A stretch of DNA of 64,000 nucleotides from Stictocephala bisonia (lineage: Eukaryota > Arthropoda > Insecta > Hemiptera > Membracidae), in contig JAQJVL010001198.1 in the NCBI GenBank assembly GCA_035578905.1, forward strand, positions 157,501 through 221,500, in the 5' to 3' direction. Within the stretch, counting starts at the first letter, position 1, and each line of letters begins with the position of its first letter. Shown piece by piece: positions 1-11,240 of the stretch. Below the pieces are notes generated by a model. It was not told where the DNA came from. It saw nothing but the letters and a program-made list of their open reading frames with translations, and did no database searches. A program made the position numbers and the translations under genes.

Positions 1-480
1 ATGGTATAGTGTCCGCAACTTCAATAAATACTGGAAAAGTATTAGACATTCAAGTAATGTCAAAGTATTGCCAATATGTAGACAAGACATACAACAAACA
101 TCTTAGTTCATGTACTGCCAACTATTACAAGGGCACTTGTGGAGGGACGAAGAAGATAAAGGCGTCCTGTGACAAAAGGGGGTCGTACGTTCCTAAATGG
201 TATAGTGTCCGCAACTTCAATAAATACTGGAAAAGTATTAGACATTCAAGTAATGTCAAAGTATTGCCAATGTTTAGACAAGACATACAACAAACATCTT
301 AGTTCATGTACTGCCAACTATTTCAAGGCCACTTGTGGAGGGACGAAAGTGTTCTTTGCCCTTGTATGGTGTAAAATACACATACCTATGAGCGACGGAG
401 ATACAAAGGTGTCAGTGAATCATGACTACTAAAATATGGGGACAAGGTTACTTTAGTCAAACGACGCTGAAAACATGAAC
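1..480 (+). pseudogene. Tandemly duplicated fragment of a Mutator-like-domain transposase
   Basis: Two copies of a segment of roughly 150 bp start 196 bp apart (positions 1 and 197) and differ by only a few bases; the first is cut by the window edge. Each encodes a core with TSINTGKVLDIQVMSKYC, followed by a spaced Cys segment and CGGTK. The second copy continues to a DGDTK motif near 393-405, and YGDKVTLVK is readable in a shifted frame near 430-465. This order (NTGKVLD, SKYC, SDGD, YGD) is what I recall of the arthropod transposase-like proteins annotated as Mutator-like transposase domain proteins. The frame is broken and lacks a start, most of the catalytic region and the C-terminus, so this is a relic. 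The element at 50,173-50,925 carries what looks like the tail of the same protein family. Confidence 0.55.
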
Positions 481-1090
481 TCGGTTCTAAAACGAAAGAC
501 ACTTGGTGAAGATCGTAGGCAGGACTTTTACTTGCAGCCATATTTAATGTACCGTAACTCATTTTTGGGGATCTTGCTGAGCCAGCTAAACCTATGGTAA
601 AAATGTCTCAAGGGATACCTAAAAACCTCAAAGAGTATTTGAAGAACGTGATCGGAACAGAACATTCAATAGGACTTTCTTATCTCTTGAAACATTGAAG
701 TTACATCTTAAAGGTTGCTTTGATCTTCAACATTGAACTTTTAGCCAAGTTAAAAAGTAAAATCAATGGATCATTTCGGTCAAAAAGAGGAATTATTTAA
801 CAAATTATCAATTTCAGCACAGTTTGAAAAGCTGAAAAAATGTTCTATTTGTTTTAAAATAGGCAGGCAAAACTCAAAGAATTGTACGAGGCAAAAGATA
901 GCCAACAGAATCCAAGGTAAATTGCTGGAAGCTATTAAAAGTGGATAGATTTATTTGTAGCGTCTACTGTTTTTCTCTGTCACCTTTTGAAATATCTTGA
1001 TGAAACGTTCTTCAAACATTCTATATGCTCTTTAAAACCAAACAAAAATGAATATGCTTTCTCAAATAGTTTTAGAGTTATACTATACAC
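481..1090. other. Unassigned stretch with one 60-codon open frame
   Basis: No recognised gene. A 60-codon open frame at 766-948 (+) contains a CSICFKIGRQNSKNC cysteine pair but has no recognisable relatives. It could be a further remnant of the transposase relic to the left or a chance frame. Confidence 0.3.
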
Positions 1091-1097
1091 TTTACAT

Positions 1098-1140
1098 GAA
1101 ATGAATGAAATGAAATGAAATAGTTTTATTGCTTTTTGAC
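1098..1140 (-). repeat. LINE-like 3' tail with ATTTC repeats
   Basis: On the minus strand an AATAAA signal is followed directly by tandem ATTTC units (GAAAT on the plus strand, 1,098-1,126). A poly(A) signal next to a short simple repeat is the usual 3' terminus of CR1/jockey-type non-LTR retrotransposons. No reverse-transcriptase reading frame was recognised in the adjacent 1,140-1,680, so the assignment rests on the tail alone. Confidence 0.35.
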
Positions 1141-1689
1141 AATATGTACATATCGTATAGCAAAAGTCATATTATAATAATAATGATCCTACAAACTAAT
1201 GTGTTCTTATGGGATCTACCTTTTAAAAACAAAACTTATAAGACGGAAATCAATATACAGTGCCGTTATACGGCTAAACAGTTATTCAAACTATCCTTGG
1301 CGATTCAACATAATTGGATTGGTGAACATAATTATTCGTATACATGTTTCTCTTTAAAAATGGCGTTTGATTAAAAATAATTTTAAAAGTAGCAAATTTT
1401 TCTTTGACGAACTATTTATATCAATATGCTTTGACATCACAATCTAAATGTAAAATCAGGAACAGTACTACATACAGTGGATTTCCTGCTGTTCAAACTT
1501 AAAAAGAGCTGAGAAGAAGATAGATGTGCTGAGTACGCTGCTGTAGGCGTGGGTCAGCTCACAACAGAAGCGCGGGCCATTGTATCCCACACAATGCACT
1601 CTTTGTTTACTGGAAACACCGGGGCGCTGGGTGAATGTAAAGTGACACTGTGCTGGAGCCACCGGAGTCACAAGTAGCGGCAATAATTA

Positions 1690-1905
1690 ACGATGGCCAA
1701 TAACGTGTGTACAAACGGGCATCTCAGTGAGAGTTAACGATGGCCAATAGTGTGTACCAACGGCCATCTCAGTGAGAGTTAACGATGGCCAATAGTGTGT
1801 ACAAACGGGCATCTCAGTGAGAGTTAACGATGGCCAATAGTGTGTACCCACGGCCTCCACAGTGAGAGTTAACGAGACAAATAATATGTGTACCATTTGC
1901 CTACT
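1690..1905. repeat. 45-bp minisatellite, about 4.5 copies
   Basis: Tandem 45-bp unit starting CGATGGCCAATAGTGTGTAC and ending AGTGAGAGTTAA. Four good copies and a decayed fifth are visible. Units alternate between ACAAACGGGC and ACCAACGGCC variants, as expected from slippage or unequal exchange of a two-unit block. Confidence 0.9.
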
Positions 1906-2062
1906 CAGTCAGAAGTACGCCATCAGTAACACAACATCTTTTGATACGTCCTTGATTTCTTAAAAAAAGAAAGACTCAAGTCACTTTAACAGAGCTGAAG
2001 TACCAAAAAAATTTGAGATTTTTTTACTTCTCACTCTCCGAATCAATCGAACCTGAAACCTG

Positions 2063-2884
2063 ACATATATAGTCTTGTTGTATGACAAGTACGTAGTATT
2101 GTTGTATGACATGTACGTAGTCTTGTTGTATGGAATGCACGTAGTCTTGTTGTATGGCATTTACGTAGTCTTGCTGTATGGAATGTAGTAGTATTGTTGT
2201 ATGACATGTACATAGTCTTGTTGTATGACATGTACGTAGTCTTTTTGTATGGAATGTACGTAGTCTTTTTGTATGGAATGTACGTAGTCTTGTTGTATGG
2301 CATTTACGTAGTCTTGCTGTATGGAATGTAGTAGTATTGTTGTATGACATGTACATAGTCTTGTTGTATGACATGTACGTAGTCTTTTTGTATGGAATGT
2401 ACGTAGTCTTTTTGTATGGAATGTACGTAGTCTTGTTGTATGGAATGTACGTAGTCTAGTTGTATGGAATGTACGTAGTCTTGTTGTATGGAATGTACGT
2501 AGTCTAGTTGTATGACATGTACGTAGTCTTGTTGTATGGAATGTACGTAGTCTAGTTGTATTACATGTACGTAGTCTTGTTGTATGGAATGTACGTAGTC
2601 TTGTTGTATGGAATGTACGTAGTCTTATTGTATGACATGTACGTAGTCTAGTTGTATGACATGTACGTAGTCTTGTTGTATGGAATGTACGTAGTCTTGT
2701 TGTATGGAATGTACGTAGTCTTGTTGTATGGAATGTACGTAGTCTTGTTGTATGACATGTACGTAGTCTTGTTGTATGACATGTACGTAGTCTAGTTGTA
2801 TGACATGTACGTAGTCTTGTTGTATGGAATGTACGTAGTCTTGTTGTATGGAATGTACGTAGTCTTGTCGTATGACATGTACTT
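2063..2884. repeat. 24-bp minisatellite, about 34 copies
   Basis: Unit close to TACGTAGTCTTGTTGTATGG plus AATG, repeated through about 820 bp. Variants include GACATG for GAATG, CTAG for CTTG and a 3-bp deletion giving GTAGTAGT. The blocks near 2,148-2,265 and 2,291-2,410 share the same ordered series of variants, which shows a segmental duplication of several units. The long open frames across it (TCHTTRLR repeated on the minus strand) only reflect the 24-bp period and are not a gene. Confidence 0.95.
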
Positions 2885-2944
2885 AAGTATACGAACAATA
2901 CAACCATTTTTTCTTTCTTTGTATTTTACTACTCATCTAGCGTG

Positions 2945-3170
2945 TACTTATGTGTGAAGTCCTCTTGCCGTTTTTTTGTAATGGTTGATTCCTCTGTTTT
3001 CCCCAGGATTTCTGTGTTTTAACCAGTCCAACATAGTTTTACATGCCAGGTTGTAATCCATCATGTTGTGCAGTACAATCATGATCAATTGGCGTAAACT
3101 CGTTTCTTCTCTCGTACATGTCATCTGCTTTCTCACCTCGACAATATCCTCATTATAGATGATTAATGAT
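2945..3170 (-). CDS. Candidate coding exon ending in TAA, product unrecognised
   Basis: The minus strand is open for about 70 codons, read as YNEDIVEVRKQMTC, then EETSLRQLIMIVLHNMMDYN, LACKTMLDWLKHRNPGENRG and a basic tail KKTARGLHT before TAA at about 2,948. Composition is clearly protein-like (charged and hydrophobic residues alternate as in helices) and more GC-rich than the flanks. There is no convincing polypyrimidine acceptor; an AG lies just before GATATTGTCGAG. No downstream AATAAA was found, because the 24-bp minisatellite begins right after it. It could be the last exon of a host gene or the tail of an old transposon protein. I do not recognise the family. Confidence 0.35.
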
Positions 3171-3174
3171 TAAT

Positions 3175-3860
3175 TGGATAACGACTTAAAAAGAATACAG
3201 TAGGGAAAAGTAATCGTTAGGTTAAACAAATTATAAACCACTTGTTTCAACAATTACAAATATAGTATTGCTAGGGTTTAAGTTTCCTCAATTTTAACAG
3301 GCCTGCATTGAACCGCCAGTTCTAACAAGAACCGATAACCCGTCTAATGGTGTTATTAAAAAAAAGTCATTTGATAGATTCTTAGACAATTCTACATTAA
3401 TACGAGATATTAAAATGTTCGTATTTTTTAATCGCCTCCAAGATAATAATTTATCTAAAAGAATACCCACAAAAAGTTAATTACGGCAATGCCTTACAAG
3501 TAGAGAGAACATTATAACTGAGTAAACTCGGATATCAATACAATATAACAATACTTCCCCTTTTACACGCCCCAGAAAAAAATCGGATTTAGTTTTATTG
3601 CTTCCAATGGAACTTCTAAATTAGAACATTCTTTAAATTCAAAATATAAAAGGACTTCATGAGTAAATGATTTATTTTCTTGAGCTTAAAAATTGTTTAC
3701 ATATTGTTTTATTTGAAAAAAAACAATAATAATAATAACTAGTTACATGTTATATAAAATAATGTCATGAAAATATATGTCCTTCTATTTTTTATAAACA
3801 ACTTAAGTCGCCCGTTCAAATGGGCCTACAGATACGTACATAAACTTTATTCAACGAAAG
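3175..3860. other. AT-rich intergenic DNA
   Basis: No gene, structured repeat or RNA recognised; only short A/T runs such as AATAATAATAATAA near 3,726. Confidence 0.4.
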
Positions 3861-3950
3861 TACCGACGATTAGCTCAGTTGAGATTCGAACCTTGGGCCT
3901 TCCGCATTCTGCACCCTCGGCCTCTGAGCCACCATGGATGTCCATAGTAC
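3860..3950 (-). repeat. tRNA-derived SINE head or tRNA pseudogene
   Basis: The minus strand carries a good RNA polymerase III A box (TGGCTCAGAGG) and, about 35 bases later, a B box (GGTTCGAATC). The acceptor and T stems do not pair fully, so this is not a working tRNA. An internal pol III promoter followed by unrelated sequence is the hallmark of a tRNA-derived SINE. A 3' tail was not clearly identified. Confidence 0.5.
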
Positions 3951-4336
3951 ACCTATTTCCTATATAAAATCAATCCTAAAGTAGCTTAAGAAAACATATT
4001 ACAGGGCCTCTAAGGAAAATGCCAGATCAGAGGTTCCTTCTGTGACCATATAACAATAAAAGAAAATTTCAGTGCTCAGATGAAATAATCGACAGAATTA
4101 GATCCGAGTCTCTAGAAATTTCAAATAAAGAAAAAACACACATGCAAAAATAAGTGTGTTAAATAAGTCTATTTTTAAAATTTCCCTTCCTCACATAAAC
4201 TCTTGCCCTTGTTTGTTTAGTTAACACAGTGCAAATAAACCTTGTGGATGGAATCTTTACTAGCTGCTGGCTGCGCCGCCCAACAATACGACCTCTGATC
4301 GCTTGCACAACGTTGTTAAAACTCAAAGCGGTTTAA

Positions 4337-5746
4337 CCATTGATGTGGCAAAGAATACCTGAGGTATCGTTTTAAAGTGATTCCCCAGTGGCAAACGATA
4401 CCTGAGGTATCGAATTTACAAGCCTATTTTTAGCGGCTAGTTTTTCATACAAATAACCATGAAATCCTATCATATTATATATCATTACACTCAGAATATT
4501 CTCAAGAGTAAAATTCTGTAATTTGATAAAGATACTCTTAAAAATACATTTGCAAAAATTATTAAAGACTAATTACAAAATCTGCACTCCACACTCCACT
4601 ATCCCCGCGTCCGAGCGTATACACACAAGAACACACGTTTTTCCCTCCACTTTTTACCAGGTAATGTTTGTGTGGGAAAGATGAGAGCTACATCCCTGAA
4701 TCAGAAATTTCCTAGGCAACACGACCAACTGTTTGTATTCATTCTAAAATGTCGATTTCTTATTATTCGATTTTTATTTGAAGTGATGTTTTCTTGTTTT
4801 CTATAATGGCAAACGATACCTGTAGGTATCGAATTGTTTTCGACCTGTTGCTAAGTAACTGTATGGTTTATATGATCGATTTTTATATCATTCGACGCGT
4901 TATGAACTTGTCAACAAAGAATATATATTTTGGGAGGCTATTTACAGCTTGACCTTGTTTATTGTACCTGTCGAACGGGACGTATGATTCACTCGGCGCG
5001 CCAGGTAAATTCAAATAATTGTATATATAGTTATAGATAAGTGTTTTATTTTTTGAATTATGTTTAGTTATATGTTATTTCATGTTTATGTAATCAGATA
5101 CTTTGATTTGAGATCCTGGAGACATGATTGTGCTAGTTTATTTGCAAAAACATTTTTCTCAAATTTCACAATTTCAACTATTTGTAAAAAAAAAACAAAA
5201 AAACTAATGTCCAATAAAACAAAAAAAAATATATTTTTTGAAAGATTATTTTATATTGTACAGTACTCATTAAAATAGGTTTTATGAAATAAATGTAAGT
5301 TTACTTATTTTTCTGCGTATTTATTTGTATATACCTATAATTTCATAAATTTACACTTTTTCTAATATGTATAAAAATAAAACAAAATACAAAAATTTTG
5401 AAACAAAATTTTACTATATCTTGAAGAAAACCTTTTTTCATACATTTTGTATATTTTGATTATTCCAGTAAAAATTGTAGTATATTTTATAATTATGGTT
5501 ACTTTTCAATTTTATAACTCAAAATGTACAAACTTTTATATTTTACTGGTAATAAACATTTTTGATGTGAATATATAACATTGTAAAGATAACAAACATA
5601 TTATGTAGTTATTTCTGAACAAAACAATATAAAACATGATACATTTTAGTGCAAAACAGTATTTTTTACAGAATTTTGAAGTATAAGGTTCAAAACAACA
5701 AAAACTGGCCTGCCACTATAGAGATTTTAAGCTGCCATGTATAGGG
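4337..5746. mobile_element. TTAA-flanked piggyBac-like non-autonomous element with subterminal palindromes
   Basis: TTAA lies on both sides (4,333-4,336 and 5,747-5,750). The ends read CC.T..A..TGGCA inward on the left and, reverse-complemented, on the right, a short imperfect terminal inverted repeat. Three copies of a palindrome, GATACCTGAGGTATC or a close variant, lie near 4,350, 4,395 and 4,814; the last two share the preceding GGCAAAC. The interior is AT-rich and non-coding. The architecture matches the better-defined TTAA elements at 53,577 and 61,194. The TIR is weak, so the boundaries are less certain here. Confidence 0.45.
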
Positions 5747-5750
5747 TTAA

Positions 5751-6450
5751 GTATTGTATAAAGTAGTAAAAAGTATGCGTTAAAACATTAATTTACCATA
5801 CAACACAGAATATTACCAGAACTTCAGCATCGTCTTTTGACAAACTCAAAATAAAACAAACAAATGTTTGGTCACAAATCAATTTACCCATAATTCTATA
5901 ATATTTAAAAATTACATAATCCTTCCTCATTCTGTCCTATTCAAAATATGGATACCCGAGTTTGAACTATAACTGTACAATAATATCTGGGCGTAAAAAA
6001 TTAAAATGGCATCAAATTTGCCTAATTTATCTCTGCATTAACCTATGTAGGTTTAAAATCCGTATCAACTCCTATTTTCTTTCTTTGTTTAAATTAAAAA
6101 GTACTACTATTTCACCCTTGGGTGAATTAAATTTTTTTTAAATTACCAAATAAATACTACCTATTATATAAACACGAAACGTTTCTATTGCAGATACCTT
6201 ATCATACAACCAATTTACAGTTTCAGAATTTTTCGCCAGTTCAAGATGTTTATTGTTATCAGGCAATTACATGCATTGACATAGTCTCAAAACAGCCATG
6301 GGCTTTGTCAGAGTAACAAAACATCAACAATAACATTAAGATTATAGAGATTTAAAAATAAGTCAAAATAGTCTCACTGAGGCACGTTTCAATAACATTT
6401 TTAAATATACATGAAAAAAACAACGTAGAAATGATAACGTTTTTTAACGT
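5751..6450. other. AT-rich DNA downstream of the unknown gene
   Basis: No coding or structured feature recognised. Confidence 0.4.
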
Positions 6451-6454
6451 ATAT

Positions 6455-6460
6455 TTTATT
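6455..6460 (-). terminator. Poly(A) signal AATAAA
   Basis: AATAAA on the minus strand about 70 bases after the TAA of the terminal exon at 6,532-6,774. It supports that exon being the 3' end of a transcribed gene. Confidence 0.55.
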
Positions 6461-6531
6461 GTTAAAACATAGATTTAACAATAAAATAAAAAACAACAAA
6501 TAAATAACATTATAAGGTTGAAGTTAAGTGG

Positions 6532-6774
6532 TTACATACAGCAGACAAATCTTGTTACTGAGCCGTTGGTATCCACTTCTCCAAATCGATTATGTAATAA
6601 TTTGTAGGCTATGTATGCTGAGTGATTTTCTACTAGTTTATTGTTGATAAAGGTGTCATGAGCGTCGGACCGTGAAATCAACGCTTGCTCTTGCCACTCG
6701 GGCCTGATAACTTGGGGCCACAGACCAAACATAATAACTTGCTCATCTCTCCTTGGACACAACGTTGGAGAGTT
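6532..6774 (-). CDS. Terminal coding exon of an unrecognised gene
   Basis: Open for 80 codons from a splice-acceptor-like AATTTAG to a TAA, followed by a poly(A) signal. The encoded C-terminus starts NSPTLCPRRDEQVIMFGLWP, continues through QVIRPEWQEQALISRSDAHD and an Asn/Lys-rich stretch, and ends GEVDTNGSVTRFVCCM. GC content is well above the flanks and the amino-acid mix is typical of a globular domain. It starts in phase 0, which fits the phase-0 donor of the exon at 8,848-9,045; the intron between would be 2,073 bp and would hold the TIR element at 6,997-7,880. No known family recognised. Confidence 0.5.
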   Translation of the reverse strand, partial: NSPTLCPRRDEQVIMFGLWPQVIRPEWQEQALISRSDAHDTFINNKLVENHSAYIAYKLLHNRFGEVDTNGSVTRFVCCM

Positions 6775-6996
6775 CTAAATTTAGCCTACTAAATTAAAAA
6801 TTCCCTAATGATACGAAATACATTTTTCACGTAAGATGCATTTACCAATTGTCTATTTAACTTAATTAATACGGTTTCCATGCAGTATACAATTAATTTG
6901 TCTCATTCTACTAACGAAAAAATATTCGTTCATTCTTACTTGTCATACTTTTAAGGCCAACTCACAGTATAAAAGCCAGATATAGTTGGTCACTAA

Positions 6997-7880
6997 CAGG
7001 GTGTCCACGCAAATTTTGTCACAATTTTTCTGACTATTTCGGATAATTTCCCTTGACTCTCACAATTTTTCAAAAACGAAAAAACAATAATTAATAAACA
7101 TTAAAATGATTATTCTGGAGATATTAATCTTGATATTACAAAGTGTAAATAAACAATACAAATAAAAGAAACCAGGAAACCCAGCCTCCTCCATACACAT
7201 AGCTGGCTTAGTTTTTCCCCCATTCTTTTTTCCTACTTTTTATACTAACATTTTATTGAAAATACAAATACGACTCGTACATTTCTACGAAGCTACTTTG
7301 CTAATATTTTCATTATGAACACTTACAAAAATGAAACCTGTAAGTAAGAGTATATATGTAATAGTCTCACAAAATTAATCTTACAAATGAATAAAAATAC
7401 ATTTAAATACTTATTTCAACACTGGAGAATATTAACAGAACATATAGGCCTTGATTGTACACTTACAACTTGTAATCCTATTATAGGAATATTTGTGCCA
7501 GTACTTGGTTAGTTAGTGTGGCCCGCAACCACAACTGGTTTAAACTGCATTACATTTACATGTGACTAGACTAGCGCTGCACTATGGACTTCAAAAACAG
7601 CTGTTTTGAGATTCAAAATTTAACATTGGATGGTAAATCTATTTGTGTATAAAATCAATCAACGATGTAGGATATTGCACTATTGACCACCACTTTAATT
7701 GTATAACATAACCAGAAAAATGCAACGTTAGTAGAGATTACAGCCGACTAGAGGATAAAACAATCCCCTCAAATCCATCACTGGGGCAGATTTCCCTGAC
7801 TTTCCTGAACTTTTGTTCATTTCCCTGGCTCTCCCTGACCAAATTTGTTTTCCTAGACTTTCCAGAATGTGGACACCCTG
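6997..7880. mobile_element. Non-autonomous DNA transposon with CAGGGTGTCCAC TIRs
   Basis: The ends are a perfect 12-bp inverted repeat, CAGGGTGTCCAC on the left and GTGGACACCCTG on the right, flanked by the 5-bp direct repeat ACTAA (6,992-6,996 and 7,881-7,885). The right end has several TCCCTG/AGGGA motifs as subterminal repeats. No transposase frame is visible. The CAGGG start resembles hAT ends, but an 8-bp duplication is not seen, so the superfamily is left open. Predicted to lie in the intron of the unknown minus-strand gene. Confidence 0.6.
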
Positions 7881-7889
7881 ACTAAGTAA

Positions 7890-8840
7890 CATTTTCAAGT
7901 CCTGTCATTAACAAGTTTGTTAAACAGAACAATTCCATGAGTAATTTTGTGAAACTGGTAACAGTCTAAGGAATTTTAGGTTGGGAGAAATTCGAAAAGT
8001 TTTACCATTTTAAACCTGACCTGGCTAATGAAAAAGTAAATCAAAAACTCTTGATATGGCAAACATCGAAAACAATTAATTGCGAGTTCCTTCATTAAAT
8101 AATTAATATGGGAATACACAACAGAACCTTGTATTGTTCTACGTGGCAACACAGGGAGGGGGAAGAAACAGAGGTCTCTTTCTTATGGCCAGAGCGAACG
8201 CCTCAGTGGCAGTTATAGATAAATTAAAACCATTGAAATATGAATACATCTATAGAAATAAGTACTACTTGTATCCTTGATAATCACGTGCCAAACTGAA
8301 GAAATAAGTACTCGACACACGTTCAGTGCACTATTGGATATTTCTTCTCTGTACAAGGGCCGAGTGGTAAGGACAGGCTGCGATTTCACGGTCCACATTT
8401 ATCAATTATTAATAAAAACCGTATAAAATCACTCAGTATATACAGAATACATATTCGAATTATTAACGGCTCAATAAACAAGACTTGTCGAGAGAGAGAA
8501 AATTACTTCACTAAATTAATAAGAACTTGCAAAAAATTCTAAAACTTTTGTATGAAGTTTCAGTTTTTTTTTTTTTTTACAATATATGAAGTTTTACATA
8601 TATCTGATAAGTAATTTTTATTTGGAATTTTTTTTATGTCACAAAACAATCAAAATGTGTGAAATAGTGGTATTTTTCTAGAACAAAGATTTTACAAAAA
8701 TTAAGAGACGATAAAAATGTCTAACTTACGTAGGTTAATGCAGAAACAAATTAAAAATATCTTGACGTTATTTTTACGTCTCGTGGTTATTGTGTTGTGT
8801 TTGATCAAACGCGGGTCTCCGTAATGTTGAATCAGACAGT
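7890..8840. other. Putative intron sequence
   Basis: AT-rich, with a run of T near 8,566-8,578. No recognised element. A short GC-richer segment at 8,285-8,400 is open on the minus strand, but its splice sites are not convincing. Confidence 0.3.
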
Positions 8841-8847
8841 AACTTAC

Positions 8848-9045
8848 TCTTAGACATCTAAACACGTCGGTCGAGAAGAAGTGAGAGTGGTCGGACTGCG
8901 CAATAGAGATGTTATCGACGACGATGCATTGCAATGAGAGATGAGAAGTGAATGTGCCACTGGGATCCATGACCAAGATCAACTCCGTTTCGCTACGATC
9001 ATTGTTAGCAACAGCTGGAAGAGTTGAGCTGGAGTGGTCGGCCGT
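8848..9045 (-). CDS. Candidate internal exon of the same unrecognised gene
   Basis: A 198-bp segment (66 codons, phase 0 at both ends) bounded by an AG acceptor (ATCCTAG) and a near-consensus donor AGA|GTAAGT at 8,842-8,847. It is fully open and about half G+C in a one-third G+C neighbourhood. It encodes TADHSSSTLPAVANNDRSET, then ELILVMDPSGTFTSHLSLQC and ends HFFSTDVFRCLR. The acceptor has a weak pyrimidine tract, its main weakness. Phase matches the terminal exon at 6,774. Upstream exons were not identified. Product unknown. Confidence 0.45.
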
Positions 9046-9535
9046 CTAGGATCTATTTACAAGACCAACCTTAGTTAGATAAGCCGATTTTTACGGATTT
9101 TTCGATAAAGTATTTTTGATATGTCTTTTAATGCTACCACTTAGACCCACCCATTATCATAGAGTACCAATACCAACGTACTAGTGTTATTGGCTACCCA
9201 TCCAACCTACAGTCGTACTGGCTCACTCACCTATGCACGACACCCGGCCACCCGCACACGTACGGTAGTTTTATGGGTGGCGACAAGAAAAATCGATTAC
9301 AAATGCTTGGCGTATTTAATTTTTCTTATTTAATGTTTATTACATAAAATTACATGTATAAATGGGGAAAGGGCCAATTACCACTAGTACGTGTTGGTGG
9401 GCCGGTGGGGAAATGACAAACAATTTTGCAAAACTAAAAAGTATTGATCACACGGCATAATCCGGCGTCGACAGAAACCGTGAAACGATGACTGGGCCAT
9501 TCAATGTGATGTTCTTGTATCCGCCACGTCACCAT

Positions 9536-10242
9536 TAGGGATGGCAAATGTTTTCAACATCTCGATATATCGAATCATCAATATATCGATTCAACGATAA
9601 TATCGAAAGAAAAATATCGAGTAACCGATATATCGAATTGTAAATGATTTATCTGTATAAAATGATGTACTAACTCTTATGTCATGACCAAAAATACACT
9701 CATGTGTTGCCGTCACTATTTAGAATAGCCTAAGGAATGTAACAATTAAATAAATTTATCTACAAGAAAAAAGTGATGGTCTGTGGGGCTAAATGAAAAT
9801 ATTCAATATAAGAATAATCATACCTTTAGTTATTATGTAACAGAACAATGTAATAACATTGGTATAGGATCGCATACCCGTTCCACCCACTGGTCTACAA
9901 TAAATTATATTTTAGTGCGTTAACCTGTAGCAAAAAAAAGAAATAAAAAAAGAAAAAGAAATGAAGTTACTTTATTTTCTCAATGCATGTTTTGTACGCA
10001 TAAGAGGCAATTTAAACGTGTTATATTTTTCGAATCGTAATGATTTTGAGGAGAAATAATAACGTCAATAATTAGTGATATGATATATCGGACCAAAATA
10101 TCGATATGAATAATGTTATCGAAAGAAAATATCGATACTAATATATATATCGATATATCGAAACTCATTTATCGATATTTCCGATATATCGAAACTCATT
10201 TATCGATATTTCCGATATATCGATATATTGTTGCCATCCCTA
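9536..10242. mobile_element. hAT non-autonomous element with perfect 8-bp target duplication
   Basis: The ends are TAGGGATGGCAA and TTGCCATCCCTA, a perfect 12-bp TIR of hAT type. GTCACCAT is duplicated exactly on both sides (9,528-9,535 and 10,243-10,250), the 8-bp duplication diagnostic of hAT. Both subterminal regions are packed with TATCGATA/CGATA motifs; the middle is AT-rich and encodes nothing recognisable. The intact duplication and TIRs suggest a fairly recent insertion. Confidence 0.9.
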
Positions 10243-10250
10243 GTCACCAT

Positions 10251-11240
10251 TAGTAGAAGTACCAGTGTTGAGAAGCCCTCGCAGTTCAGCCTTGGCCAAC
10301 GGGAAGCTCTACAGACAAATCCTGTTAGCTTCGCGTTTGCATTCCGATTGCCCTTTCCCCATGCAGCCTCGTATTTGCGTATCAATTCTTGGTAAGATAC
10401 TTCATTAGGCTAATTACTTCAAAATTAACTAAATGGGGGCTCACAGAGTAACGTGAACTCATTGTGAAAGCACGCAACCCACAAACACACGAATGTATTA
10501 CTCTTCTAGTAGTAGTTATCAGAATCAAGATGAATGTTTGACCCCTGCCATAGCATGTACGAATAATTGTATGATTAGTACAAAAAATAATAAACCTATG
10601 AAAATGAGAATATTTTCATATACGAATGATCTTGTTACGTTAAACGTAGAATATAAATAACATATATTTCACGATATTTCATTCGTTGATAAATATTACT
10701 TCTGTTGTAACGTAACATGTCCATCCGTCGATTGTGTGCTGTTTCGTGAACAGCCAAAATTCGTGGAAAAAATACGACAGTTCGTCCACTACAGTATTAC
10801 GTGAACATGATAATTGAGTAGCGTTTTGTCCACTTCCACTAGTCCTCTGCCTGCCCAGGGTAGAATATTAGAATACAGAAAATGCTGTATAATATTCTAC
10901 ATGCTGCCATAAAAAATCACTGTTTGCACTTTTTATTTAACTTTTCCTTCAATAACGCGTAATAAATAACATAAATTACATCACCTATCAAAAACAATTA
11001 TCATTGGTATATATATTTTTTTTATTTTGAGGTTGTACATTATCTGCAAACTGTACCATGAATCATAAGATTTTTTTCAAATAAAACAAAAATATTATTA
11101 TACATAAAACCACTGAAATTTCTATGATTTATACTGGATAGTAATTTAGATTGGCAGAATCATACTAATAATATTATGAAAAACATAATAAAGGAATTTA
11201 TTGTTTAAAGATACCAAAAGATAAAAATGTAACCGATGAT
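10251..11240. other. Mixed stretch; GC-richer at its left edge
   Basis: The 150 bases next to the hAT element are GC-richer, and one minus-strand frame stays open through them and across the hAT empty site (see findings). The rest is AT-rich with no recognised gene. Confidence 0.3.

Noticed and set aside
2024..2907. Long open frames with repeated TCHTTRLR
   Set aside because: Period equals the 24-bp minisatellite; no unique sequence or gene context.
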